Of a DNA stretch of 64,000 nucleotides, positions 56,502 to 64,000 are shown in pieces. The position numbers and the translations under genes are program-made. The notes below the pieces were generated by a model. That model saw nothing but the letters and a program-made list of their open reading frames with translations, was not told where the DNA came from and did not search any database. The stretch's first letter is position 1; each line of letters begins with the position of its first letter. The stretch covers positions 744,001-808,000 of the forward strand of contig CAWBAO010000005.1 of assembly GCA_963786945.1 (NCBI GenBank). Reading direction: 5' to 3'. The DNA is from JADKCZ01 sp963786945 (GTDB lineage: Bacteria; Myxococcota; Myxococcia; Myxococcales; Anaeromyxobacteraceae).

Positions 56502-57359
56502 TCAGGCCGCGCCCGCCGACTGGCTCTGCAGGCCGCGCAGCCAGCCGGCCACCCCCTCCACCACCCAGTCCGGCGTCGAGGCGCCCGCCGAGAGGCCGAC
56601 CAGCTTGCAGCCGTCGAACCACTCGGGGCGGAGCTCCGCCTCGGTCTCGACGTGCCAGGTGCGGGGCTGGATGGCCCGGCAGATCTCGGCCAGGTGGCGG
56701 GTGTTGGCGGAGTTCTTCCCGCCCACCACCACCACGGCGTCCACCTCGGCGGCCAGGGCGCGGGCGTCGGCCTGGCGCTCCTCGGTGTCGTTGCAGATGG
56801 TGTTGACGGCCCGGACCTCCTTGTGGCGCAGGGCCAGCGCGCCCACCAGCCGCTCGAAGTCGGCGCCGATGCAGGTGGTCTGGGCGATGACCGCCACCTT
56901 CTTGTCCTTGATGGCCGGCACCGCCCCGCCCGGCTTGACCACCGTGCAGGGCCCCTCGGCGTAGGAGACCACCCCCTTCACCTCGGCGTGGTTGGCGTCG
57001 CCGACGATGACGAGGTGGTAGCCCTGCCTGGAGAGCCGCTGGGCCATGGCCTGCGGGTACTTCACGTAGGGGCAGGTGCCGTCGACCACGGTGAGGCCGC
57101 GGGCCTCGGCGGCCTCCAGCTCCGTCTTCACCGCCCCGTGGGTGCGGACCACCACGGTGGTGCCGGACGCGACCTCGGCGATGGCGTTGACGGTCCCCAC
57201 CCCCTTGTCGCGCATGCGGGCCACGGCCTGGGGGTTGTGGATGATGGGGCCGAGCGTCACCACCGGGCCGGCCCCCTGGTCGGCCACCTGCATCACCTGG
57301 TCGACGGTGCGGCGCACCCCCCAGCAGAACCCGGCGGTGCGGGCGATCTTCACGTCCAT
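56502..57359 (-). CDS. ispH: 4-hydroxy-3-methylbut-2-enyl diphosphate reductase
   Basis: Last step of the MEP isoprenoid pathway, giving IPP and DMAPP. The 285-residue protein has the three [4Fe-4S] cysteines C12 (GFCWGVRR), C96 (DGTCPYVK) and C189 (NTICNDTEER), and substrate histidines H41, H74 and H124. Start ATG 57359 with GAGGTG upstream. It lies upstream of rpsA on the same strand. Confidence 0.96.
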   Translation of the reverse strand: MDVKIARTAGFCWGVRRTVDQVMQVADQGAGPVVTLGPIIHNPQAVARMRDKGVGTVNAIAEVASGTTVVVRTHGAVKTELEAAEARGLTVVDGTCPYVKYPQAMAQRLSRQGYHLVIVGDANHAEVKGVVSYAEGPCTVVKPGGAVPAIKDKKVAVIAQTTCIGADFERLVGALALRHKEVRAVNTICNDTEERQADARALAAEVDAVVVVGGKNSANTRHLAEICRAIQPRTWHVETEAELRPEWFDGCKLVGLSAGASTPDWVVEGVAGWLRGLQSQSAGAA

Positions 57360-57377
57360 CCGGTCACCTCGAGGGTC

Positions 57378-58733
57378 TCATATAACGCCGCCACGCCGCA
57401 TCACAACCTGGCAGCCCCGGCCCAGGCTACTTGTCGCCCCGATCGCCGACGAAACAATCCTTTCGAGCTCCGTGAGCGTCGACGACTGGTAGACGAACGC
57501 GTGTGCCACCGAATCCACCGTGGTCACGTGGACGGCTGCGATGACGACGTCATCGAGGTTCGGTCCCGCCGCCGCGATGGCACCGTTCCGGACGAACCAC
57601 CAGTCGAGCGGATGGGCGGTCTGCCAACCAGGAGCGCGGGGGCCTGACAGGATCAGGTCGGCCGTGGCGGCGGTCAGGATGGTGACGGGCGCGCTGCCGT
57701 CGGGTTCCAGGCCGGGCCCACCCATGGCCAGGCCGAGCAGGCGGTCGCCGGGGGGGAGGTTCTTGAACGGAGAGTAGCCGTCGTAGCCCGGTGTCTGCCA
57801 CGCGCGATAGTCGAAGGAGCACCTCGAGAGGAGGGAGGTGTTGAGCACGGCCGGGTTGCCGGCAAGGTCCGTCATCCCTGAGAGCAGGACGTCGATGTGC
57901 TCGGGTGGGGCGACCGGGACCCGTACCGTCAGCTGATGCCCGGTGCCGTCGAACTCGACCGACTTGACGAGCTGGCCAGAGACGCTTCCTCGCACGGTCA
58001 ACCCCTGGTCAATCGAGGCCGGGTCGATGCGGTCGTCGAACGTGAGGATGATCGGGTCGTCGACCCGGGCGTCGATGTTGGGGGCGTGCCCCTGCTGGCA
58101 ACGGTAGAGCGTTGGGCTGGTTCGGTCCACGAAGAGCGTGGAGCGCGCTGACGAGAAGGACTCGCCGCCTCGAGTGGCCTCGGCGTGGACCTCGCAGCCA
58201 AGATCGGACGACTCGGGAACGCCCCGCGTATCGACCGTGAGGAGGTAGGGCGAGCGCCCGTCCGTGGACGCCATCTCCCGCGGGACGCCACAGATGCTGA
58301 GCGTGACCTGGTCGGCAAGCCCTCCGGTGACCAGGACCGTGTAGCCGGCCATGCCACTGGTGTAGACGGGCTCCACGGGCGCCAGGGCGACCACCAGGGG
58401 CATGGCGACATAGCGGACGTCGGTGGCGGCCCTGTTGCCTGCGGGGTCCGTGAGGTTGGCGGCGACCTGATTCCGGCCCGGGTCCACCACCGAGATGCGG
58501 GGGGTGCCGCCCCTGGCCCGTACCCGACCCGCCGGTTACGCCACGGCAATCCCGGTACAGGTCGACTGGAGACACAGGTACCCGCCAGCGCAGCCCACCT
58601 CTTCGCACGGGCGCGGTGGCTCGGAGCTGCACGCCGCAAGGCCGACGAGGAGTGCGAGCAGCGCGGATGAACGCAGTCGCCCCGAGCGTGGCCGAGCGGC
58701 CTGCTCCCGCGGCTGTTCGTGGGACGTGGGCAC
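57378..58733 (-). pseudogene. Cys-rich lipoprotein gene interrupted by an in-frame TAA
   Basis: GTG 58733 has a textbook AAGGAG ribosome site. The first 65 residues include a lipobox ending LAAC and a CEEVGCAGGYLCLQSTC knot typical of myxobacterial lipoproteins; then TAA at 58538-58536. The same frame continues for 385 codons to 57378, starting PAGRVRARGGTPRIS and containing Ig-like strands (DPAGNRAATDVRYVAM, LTFDDRIDPASI). Either the gene is broken by one substitution, or GTG 58490 restarts a cytoplasmic-looking fragment. No frameshift is needed. Confidence 0.7.
57379..57406 (-). promoter_or_regulatory. Candidate ispH promoter
   Basis: TTGTGA (57406-57401), 16 bp, TATATG (57384-57379), inside the end of the interrupted lipoprotein gene. 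Confidence 0.4.
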
Positions 58734-58884
58734 GGCAACTCCTTGCCGGTGATCGACCGCACTGGAGACGACAGGTACAGCCAGAAGGTCCGTGGAGGCC
58801 CGCCATTGATGCCACGGAGAGTGCATGGGTACAAGGCCGGGGAGATGCCGACCCTCCCGCCAGCTCGGGAAGGTGCGCCGAGGC

Positions 58885-59562
58885 CTACTTCTCGCCCTTC
58901 TCTCCCACGAACCGATCCCTGTCGTCCTTGAAGAGGACGTTGAAGGTGGTGAGCGAGCCGTAGCAGCGGGTGACGTACTGCTGCAGGTCCACCTTCTCGG
59001 CGTCGGTGAGCTTCTCGTGGGCGTTGAGCTTGGCCTCGAGCACCCGCAGCCGGTCCCGGATCATCACCACCTTGTGGAGCAGGGCGTCGAGCGGGATCTC
59101 CTTGGCCTGCGCGGCCGGGTCGCCCGGCTTCAGCAGGATGGTGCCTCCCTCCCACTTGTTGGCCAGCCGGACCTCGGCGGTCTCCTCGTGCAGCACCTCT
59201 CGGATGGCCTGGGCGAACTCCTCGCGGGTCATGTCGGTCAGCTCCTCGGGCAGCGGGGTGGAGGCCGGCGCCGGCCGGGCCACCGGGACGAAGGTGGTGA
59301 CGGGGTGCGCCTCGCCGGGCCGGTGCACGACCACCGGCCGCAGGGTGGCGGGGCGGCGCCGGTGCTCCGGCTCGGGCGGCGGCGCGGCCGGGACCGCGGC
59401 GTCGCGGGCCAGGTACCGCTCGCAGGCGGGGGCGCTGGCCGGGAGGTCGCCGATGCGGACCAGCAGCCGGCAGGGGCCGACCGGGCCGCGCTCGTCGTCG
59501 GCCAGGTGGCGCCACAGCCGGCAGCTCCCGCACTGGCGAGGGCCGGCGGGCGCCTCGATCAC
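58885..59562 (-). CDS. Unrecognised protein with N-terminal cysteine motif (225 aa)
   Basis: The N-terminus has CGSCRLW ... GPCRLL ... ACERYL, four cysteines with zinc- or Fe-S-like spacing, then a disordered Pro/Ala/Arg linker and a helical C-terminal domain (about residues 110-225) rich in Glu, Lys and Leu (EEFAQAIREVLHEETAEVRL). GTG 59562 overlaps the cmk stop (GTGA), so it is coupled to cmk. Function unknown. Confidence 0.7.
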   Translation of the reverse strand: MIEAPAGPRQCGSCRLWRHLADDERGPVGPCRLLVRIGDLPASAPACERYLARDAAVPAAPPPEPEHRRRPATLRPVVVHRPGEAHPVTTFVPVARPAPASTPLPEELTDMTREEFAQAIREVLHEETAEVRLANKWEGGTILLKPGDPAAQAKEIPLDALLHKVVMIRDRLRVLEAKLNAHEKLTDAEKVDLQQYVTRCYGSLTTFNVLFKDDRDRFVGEKGEK

Positions 59563-60266
59563 CGCGCCGCTCCGCGCCCCGCGAGGCAGGCCTCGACCTC
59601 GCGCGCCAGCTGCTCGACCACGCCGGCCAGGTCCAGCTCCGAGCTGTCGAGGATCCTCGCGTCGGCGGCCGGCTTGAGCGGCGCCACCGCCCGCTCGCTG
59701 TCGTTCCGGTCGCGCCGGCGCTGGTCCTCCAGCACCTCCTCCAGGGAGGAGCCGTCGCCCTTCTGCTGCAGCTCGGCGAAGCGGCGCTGGGCCCGCTGCC
59801 GCTCGGCGGCGGTGAGGAAGATCTTCAGGTCGGCGTCGGGGAACACCACCGTGCCGATGTCCCGCCCCTCCAGCACCGCGCCCCGGTTCTCGGGGGCCAG
59901 CGCCAGCCGCCGCTGCAGCTCGAGCAGCCCGGACCGCACCACCGGCCGGGCCGAGACGGCGCTGGCGCCCAGCGACATGGGGGGCGTCCGGATGGCCTGC
60001 GAGACGTCCTCGCCGCCGAGCAGCACCTGCTGCGAGCCGCCCGGCGTCGCCGGGGGCGCGAAGCGGATCTGCAGCGACGGGAGCAGGCGCTCCAGCCCGG
60101 CGTCGTCGTCGAAGGCGATCCCCTGCCGGCTGGCCGCCAGCGCCACGGTCCGGTAGATGGCGCCGGTGTCGACCAGGGCGAAGCCGAGCCGGGCCGCCAG
60201 CAGCCTCGAGGCGCTCGACTTGCCGGCGCCGGCGGGACCGTCGATGGCGACGATGAAGGGCCGCAT
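59559..60266 (-). CDS. cmk: Cytidylate kinase
   Basis: Phosphorylates CMP/dCMP. The 235-residue protein has P-loop DGPAGAGKSS (9-18), the VDTGAIYRTVAL motif, the DIGTVVFPDADLKIFLTA segment and the RRDRNDSERAVAPLKPAADA LID/end region. ATG 60266 overlaps the last base of the hisC stop. cmk linked to rpsA is a conserved arrangement; here an interrupted gene and a Cys protein lie between. Confidence 0.95.
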   Translation of the reverse strand: MRPFIVAIDGPAGAGKSSASRLLAARLGFALVDTGAIYRTVALAASRQGIAFDDDAGLERLLPSLQIRFAPPATPGGSQQVLLGGEDVSQAIRTPPMSLGASAVSARPVVRSGLLELQRRLALAPENRGAVLEGRDIGTVVFPDADLKIFLTAAERQRAQRRFAELQQKGDGSSLEEVLEDQRRRDRNDSERAVAPLKPAADARILDSSELDLAGVVEQLAREVEACLAGRGAAR

Positions 60267-61357
60267 CAGGCCAGCACCTTGGCGAGCGCGGCCAGGGCAC
60301 GGGCGTTCTCGGCCGGCAGGCCCACGGTGAGGCGCAGCGCCGACGGGAAGCCGTAGCCGGCCACCGGGCGGACCACGATCCCCTCGCGCAGCAGCAGCTC
60401 GAAGAGCGCCGGGCCGCTCCGGCCGGCGAAGTCGGCCAGCAGGAAGTTGCCCTGCGACGGGGCCACCACCGCTCCCAGCGCCTTCAGCCCGGCCTCCAGC
60501 CGGGGCCGCTCCTCCCGCACCAGGGCCCGGCTCTTCTCCACGTGGTCGGTGTCGCCCAGGGCGGCCACCCCGGCGGCCTGCGCCACCAGGTTGGTGTTGA
60601 AGGGGGCCCGGACCCGGTCGAGGAAGCCGACCAGCTCGGTCCGCGCCACGCCGTAGCCGAGCCGCAGCCCGGCCATCCCGTAGATCTTGGAGAAGGTGCG
60701 GAGGATCACCAGGTTGGGGAAGCGCTTGCGGAGCGCCAGCGAGTCCGGGAAGCCGTGGGCGTCGACGAACTCGAGGTAGGCCTCGTCGAGCACCACCAGG
60801 GTCGACTTGGGCATGGCCTCGAGGAACGGGACCAGCTCCCGCTCGGTGAACCAGGTGCCGGTCGGGTTGTCGGGGTTGGCCAGGAAGACCAGCTTGGTGC
60901 GCGAGTTGACGCGCGCCTTGAGCCCCTCGAGGTCGTAGTGGAAGCGGGCCTTCATGGGCGCCTCGACCAGCGTCCGGCCGTGGGCCTGGGCCGCCAGGCG
61001 GTAGGCCACGAAGCTCTGCGCCGAGGTCACCACCTCCTCGCCGTCGAGGACGAAGGTGCGGACCATCAGCTCGATCAGCTCGTTGGAGCCGTTGCCGACG
61101 AAGACCTCCTCGGGCGTGACGCCGAGGTGGGTGGCCAGCCGGTGGCGCAGCAGGTAGGCCGAGCCGTCCGGGTAGAGGTGGACCCGCGCGGCCGCCTCGC
61201 GCGCCGCGGCCAGCGCCAGGGGCGAGGGACCGAGCGCGTTCTCGTTGGAGGCGAGCTTGGCGACGCCGGTGATGCCCAGCTCGCGCTCGACCTCCTCGAT
61301 GGGCTTGCCGGGGACGTAGGGGGTCAGCGAGGCGACGTTGGGCGGGACGAGGGCCAT
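60266..61357 (-). CDS. hisC: Histidinol-phosphate aminotransferase
   Basis: PLP transaminase of histidine synthesis (imidazoleacetol phosphate to histidinol phosphate), sometimes also acting on aromatic amino acids. 363 residues: LASNENALGPSPLA, the YPDGSAYLLR segment, NPDNPTGTWF, the PLP lysine in RTFSKIYGMAGLRLGY and RPVAGYGFPSALRLTVG. Start ATG 61357. Followed by cmk with a 1-nt overlap. Confidence 0.92.
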   Translation of the reverse strand: MALVPPNVASLTPYVPGKPIEEVERELGITGVAKLASNENALGPSPLALAAAREAAARVHLYPDGSAYLLRHRLATHLGVTPEEVFVGNGSNELIELMVRTFVLDGEEVVTSAQSFVAYRLAAQAHGRTLVEAPMKARFHYDLEGLKARVNSRTKLVFLANPDNPTGTWFTERELVPFLEAMPKSTLVVLDEAYLEFVDAHGFPDSLALRKRFPNLVILRTFSKIYGMAGLRLGYGVARTELVGFLDRVRAPFNTNLVAQAAGVAALGDTDHVEKSRALVREERPRLEAGLKALGAVVAPSQGNFLLADFAGRSGPALFELLLREGIVVRPVAGYGFPSALRLTVGLPAENARALAALAKVLA

Positions 61358-61396
61358 GGCTGGCCCGGCGTCATATCACGGCCCTCCGTCGACCCC

Positions 61397-62365
61397 CTAC
61401 TCGTCCGAGGTGAAGACGCCGATGGCCCGGTACTTCCGGTACCGGTCGGCCACGATCTGCTCCGGGGAGAGCTGCCGGAGCTGCGCCAGGTGGCGGCGGA
61501 TGGCCTCCCCGACGTTGCGGGCGGCCTGGGCGTGGTCGCGGTGGGCGCCGCCGAGCGGCTCCGGCACGATCTCGTCGGTGATGCCGAAGCCGGAGAGGTC
61601 CCGGGCGGTCAGCTTGAGCGCGTCGGCGCTCTTCTTGGCCTGCCCGGCGTCGCGGTAGAGGATGGAGCTGCAGCTCTCCGGCGAGATGACGTTGTACCAG
61701 GCGTACTGCAGCATCAGGATGCGGCTGGTGACCCCCAGCCCGAGGGCGCCACCCGAGGCGCCCTCGCCGATGACGGTGGAGATGGTCGGCACCGAGAGGC
61801 CCGACATCACCTCGAGGTTGACGGCGATGGCCTCGGCCTGGCCGCGCTCCTCGGCGCCGATGCCCGGGTAGGCGCCCGGCGTGTCGATGAAGATGAGGAC
61901 CGGCAGGCGGAAGCGCTCGGCGAGGTCGAAGAGCCGGCGCGCCTTCCGGTAGCCCTCGGGACGGGGCATGCCGAAGTTGCGCACCATGTTCTCCTTGGTG
62001 CTGCGCCCCTTCTGGTGGCCCATCACCAGCACCGGTGCCCCGTCGAAGCGGGCGAACCCGGAGACGATGGCCCGGTCGGCGGCGAAGCGGCGGTCCCCCT
62101 CGATCTCGAAGAAGTCGGTGAAGAGCTGGTTCAGGTAGTCGAGCGTGTAGGGCCGGTTGGGGTGGCGGGCCAGCTGCACGATCTGCCAGGAGGTCAGGTC
62201 GCTGAAGATCTCGGCCTGGAGCTTGCGGGCCTTCCGCTCCAGCTTGAGGATCTCGTCGGTGAAGTCGACCTTGGCGCCGCCGGAGAGCTCCTTGAGCTCC
62301 GCGATCTTGGACTGCAGCGCCAGCAGCGGCCGCTCGAAGTCGAGGGCGAAGGGAGGCTTGATCAC
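61397..62365 (-). CDS. accA: Acetyl-CoA carboxylase carboxyltransferase subunit alpha
   Basis: Transfers the carboxyl group from biotin to acetyl-CoA, committing carbon to fatty acid synthesis. The 322-residue protein includes SDLTSWQIVQLARHPNRPYTLDYL, IDTPGAYPGIGAEERGQAEAIA and GEGASGGALGLG, the usual AccA blocks. GTG 62365 sits 6 nt after a TATAAG element, so it may be translated from a leaderless message. accD lies elsewhere. Confidence 0.95.
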   Translation of the reverse strand: MIKPPFALDFERPLLALQSKIAELKELSGGAKVDFTDEILKLERKARKLQAEIFSDLTSWQIVQLARHPNRPYTLDYLNQLFTDFFEIEGDRRFAADRAIVSGFARFDGAPVLVMGHQKGRSTKENMVRNFGMPRPEGYRKARRLFDLAERFRLPVLIFIDTPGAYPGIGAEERGQAEAIAVNLEVMSGLSVPTISTVIGEGASGGALGLGVTSRILMLQYAWYNVISPESCSSILYRDAGQAKKSADALKLTARDLSGFGITDEIVPEPLGGAHRDHAQAARNVGEAIRRHLAQLRQLSPEQIVADRYRKYRAIGVFTSDE

Positions 62366-62366
62366 C

Positions 62367-62387
62367 GGCGCCTTATATCACGGCGCC
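62367..62387 (-). promoter_or_regulatory. accA -10 element within a GGCGCC inverted repeat
   Basis: TATAAG (62377-62372) is flanked by two GGCGCC blocks (62367-62372 and 62382-62387). The predicted start falls on the accA GTG. No strong -35 is visible. Confidence 0.4.
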
Positions 62388-62395
62388 CAAACGAG

Positions 62396-63304
62396 TCACT
62401 TCGACTCCCGCCACGCGTTGACGCGTCGCGCCAGCCCATCGGCGTCGACCGGCGGTGCCAGCCACTCGACCCCCGGCTCGCGCCGCAGCCAGGTCACCTG
62501 GCGCCGCGCGTACTGGCGGTGCGCCGCCTGCACGCGCCGGATGGCCTCGTCGAGAGGCAGCCGCCCTCCCCTCACCTCGATCGCCTCGGCGTAGCCGATG
62601 GGGAGGCGGGCCGGCGGCGCGCCGCCGAAGCGCTCGACCAGCCAGTCCGCCTCCTCGAGCAGGCCACCGGCGAACATGGCCTCGACCCGGGCCTCGAGGC
62701 GGGCCCGCAGCTCGAGCCGCGGCGGATCGATGGCCAGGAAGAGGGCGCGGTGCCGCTGTGGCCGGAAGGCGTGGGCGGCGTGGAGCGCCGACTGGGTCCG
62801 CCCTCCGGCCGCGATCTCCAGCGCCCGGACCACGCGGACGAGATCGTTGGGCCGGATGCGGGACGCCGCCCCGGGGTCGACCCGGGCCAGGCGGGCGTGG
62901 AGCGCCGGCCGCCCCAGCGCCTCCGCCTCGGCCTCGAGGCGGGCGCGCAAGGCCGGATCGCGCCCCGGGGCCTCGACCACGCCGTGGAGGAGCGCCCGCA
63001 GGTAGAGCCCGGTGCCGCCCACCACCAGCGGCAGCCGGCCGCGCGCCTCGACGGCGGCGATGGCGCCGTCGGCCAGCGCCACGAAGCGGGCCGCATCCAT
63101 GGCCTCCCCGGGCTCGGCCACGTCGAGGAGGTGGTGCGGGACCGAGGCCCGCTCCTCCGCCGTCGGCTTGGCGGTCCCGACGTCGAGGTGGCGGTAGAGC
63201 TGCTGGGAGTCGGCGTTGACGATCTCGCCGCCGAGGCGGCGCGCCAGCTCGACCGCCAGCGCGCTCTTGCCCGAACCGGTGGGCCCGGCGACGACGACGA
63301 TCAA
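62396..63304 (-). CDS. miaA: tRNA dimethylallyltransferase
   Basis: Adds a dimethylallyl group to A37 of tRNAs reading U-starting codons. The 302-residue protein has P-loop GPTGSGKSALA (7-17), NADSQQLYRHLDVGTAKP, VVGGTGLYLRALLHG and RRQVTWLRRE. The only in-frame start at the family N-terminus is TTG 63304, overlapping the thioredoxin gene's TGA as TTGA. Confidence 0.93.
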   Translation of the reverse strand: MIVVVAGPTGSGKSALAVELARRLGGEIVNADSQQLYRHLDVGTAKPTAEERASVPHHLLDVAEPGEAMDAARFVALADGAIAAVEARGRLPLVVGGTGLYLRALLHGVVEAPGRDPALRARLEAEAEALGRPALHARLARVDPGAASRIRPNDLVRVVRALEIAAGGRTQSALHAAHAFRPQRHRALFLAIDPPRLELRARLEARVEAMFAGGLLEEADWLVERFGGAPPARLPIGYAEAIEVRGGRLPLDEAIRRVQAAHRQYARRQVTWLRREPGVEWLAPPVDADGLARRVNAWRESK

Positions 63305-63906
63305 GGCGACTTCGCGGTGGCCGCCGAGGCGGATCGCCTGACGCCGAGCGCGGCCTCGACCCTGGCCCTCAGGAAGCCGCTGGCGCCCCTGGTGTAGCCG
63401 CGCTCGATGGAGAGGATGGTCCCGTCCCGCCCGATGAGGAAGGCCGAGGGCAGCGGCGCCTGGTCGCCGAGGTAGCGCCGGGCCAGCAGGTTGAAGCGGT
63501 CCGAGAGGACCGGGTAGGCGGCGTGGTGGTCGGCCACCAGCCTTCGCGCCGCAGCGATTCCGTCCTCCTCCCTGTCGATGCTGACGCCCACCACCCGCAG
63601 CCCCATCGACCGGTACCGGGTGTCGAGGTCCACCAGCAGCGGCAGCTCCTCCCTGCAGGGGCCGCACCAGGAGGCGAAGAAGCTGAGCAGCACCACCCGG
63701 GCCTCGTCGTCCTCGCGCTCCTCGCCCGCCAGCGACTGGAGCGAGAGCCAGTTCACGCCGGCCGCCTCGGGGTTGAGGACCCTGAGCGAGAAGCCGGGCG
63801 CCTGGCCGCCCACCACCGCCTCCTCGGGCTCGGCTGCCACCGGGGCGGCCACGGCCAGGCCGACCAGGAGCGCCAGGGCGCGCGCCGCGCTCGTCCCCGG
63901 CGTCAT
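63301..63906 (-). CDS. TlpA/ResA-type periplasmic thiol-disulfide oxidoreductase
   Basis: A 201-residue exported thioredoxin-fold protein: signal peptide (residues 1-25, ending PVAA), then SFFASWCGPCREELPLL with the active WCGPC, VVGVSIDREEDG and PLPSAFLIGRDGTI with the cis-proline. Such proteins reduce apocytochrome c or other envelope thiols. ATG 63906 overlaps the upstream gene's TGA (ATGA) and its own stop overlaps miaA. Confidence 0.88.
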   Translation of the reverse strand: MTPGTSAARALALLVGLAVAAPVAAEPEEAVVGGQAPGFSLRVLNPEAAGVNWLSLQSLAGEEREDDEARVVLLSFFASWCGPCREELPLLVDLDTRYRSMGLRVVGVSIDREEDGIAAARRLVADHHAAYPVLSDRFNLLARRYLGDQAPLPSAFLIGRDGTILSIERGYTRGASGFLRARVEAALGVRRSASAATAKSP

Positions 63907-64000
63907 GGCGCCAGCTCCCGCAGCCGTGCCACCAGCCCGGCCAGCGCCACCGGCGTCTCGACCCGCGTCGCCAGGTCCTTGAGCTTCGCCTCGCCGGCGG
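63903..64000 (-). CDS. C-terminal end of an unidentified gene
   Basis: Only the last 31 residues are inside the window (AGEAKLKDLATRVETPVALA then GLVARLRELAP, stop TGA 63905-63903). It overlaps the thioredoxin start as ATGA, so it is the upstream gene of the same operon. Too short to identify. Confidence 0.6.
   Translation of the reverse strand, partial: AGEAKLKDLATRVETPVALAGLVARLRELAP

Overview
This is a 64 kb piece of a very GC-rich bacterial chromosome. Most genes are tightly packed, and many start on GTG or TTG inside the stop codon of the gene before. The mix of families suggests a Myxococcota relative, possibly near Anaeromyxobacter: a long-form isocitrate lyase with a C-terminal extension, PilZ and HtrA lipoproteins, RCC1 and OMP-type surface proteins, a eukaryote-like alanine aminotransferase, and a cmk / ispH / rpsA / sppA cluster. 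This is inference from gene content; no 16S or other phylogenetic marker was tested.

Layout. 1-11 kb: mutL (cut by the window edge), an acyl desaturase, a CinA-like gene, tmk, thrC, a zinc-ribbon protein, an alanine aminotransferase, recG and greA. 11-16.5 kb: carB, coaD, rsmD and an unrecognised 326-residue protein. 16.6-24.3 kb: a CDF cation exporter, an alpha/beta hydrolase coupled to a large protease/propeller/barrel protein, tRNA-Thr(CGT) and isocitrate lyase. 24.3-29 kb: a CBS-domain protein and a divergent ppx-ppk polyphosphate pair. 29-33.5 kb: a PilZ-ABC ATPase-ABC permease operon and an HtrA protease. 33.5-36.5 kb: a Nudix hydrolase, a homocysteine methyltransferase-like gene, pheA and a HAD phosphatase. 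36.5-47.6 kb: an accessory region of small, mostly secreted or zinc-knuckle proteins, with duplicated genes, a decayed copy, a dispersed ~70-bp repeat and a 14-repeat RCC1 lipoprotein; it ends at tRNA-Val(CAC). 47.8-57.4 kb: an Hsp70-like protein, a UvrD-type helicase, then lapB-like, HIT, sppA, rpsA and ispH. 57.4-64 kb: an interrupted lipoprotein gene, a Cys-rich protein, cmk, hisC, accA, miaA, a TlpA-type thioredoxin and the end of one more gene.

Working relationships. hisC, pheA, thrC and carB belong to amino acid and pyrimidine synthesis. ppx and ppk1 form opposing arms of polyphosphate metabolism and share a regulatory gap with an 11-bp-phased repeat. rpsA, sppA, HIT and lapB-like recall the enterobacterial cmk-rpsA-lapB neighbourhood. 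Promoters I could read share a TTGAC-like -35 box, 16-17 bp, and a -10 box often beginning TAG.

The most interesting non-coding signals are a promoter plus terminator-like hairpin directly ahead of greA (the arrangement that makes GraL RNAs in E. coli), a 10-bp hairpin in the rpsA leader, a gene broken by one in-frame TAA, and a family of small CEVC zinc-knuckle genes with an intact copy, a copy lacking a clear start and a copy carrying an in-frame TAG.
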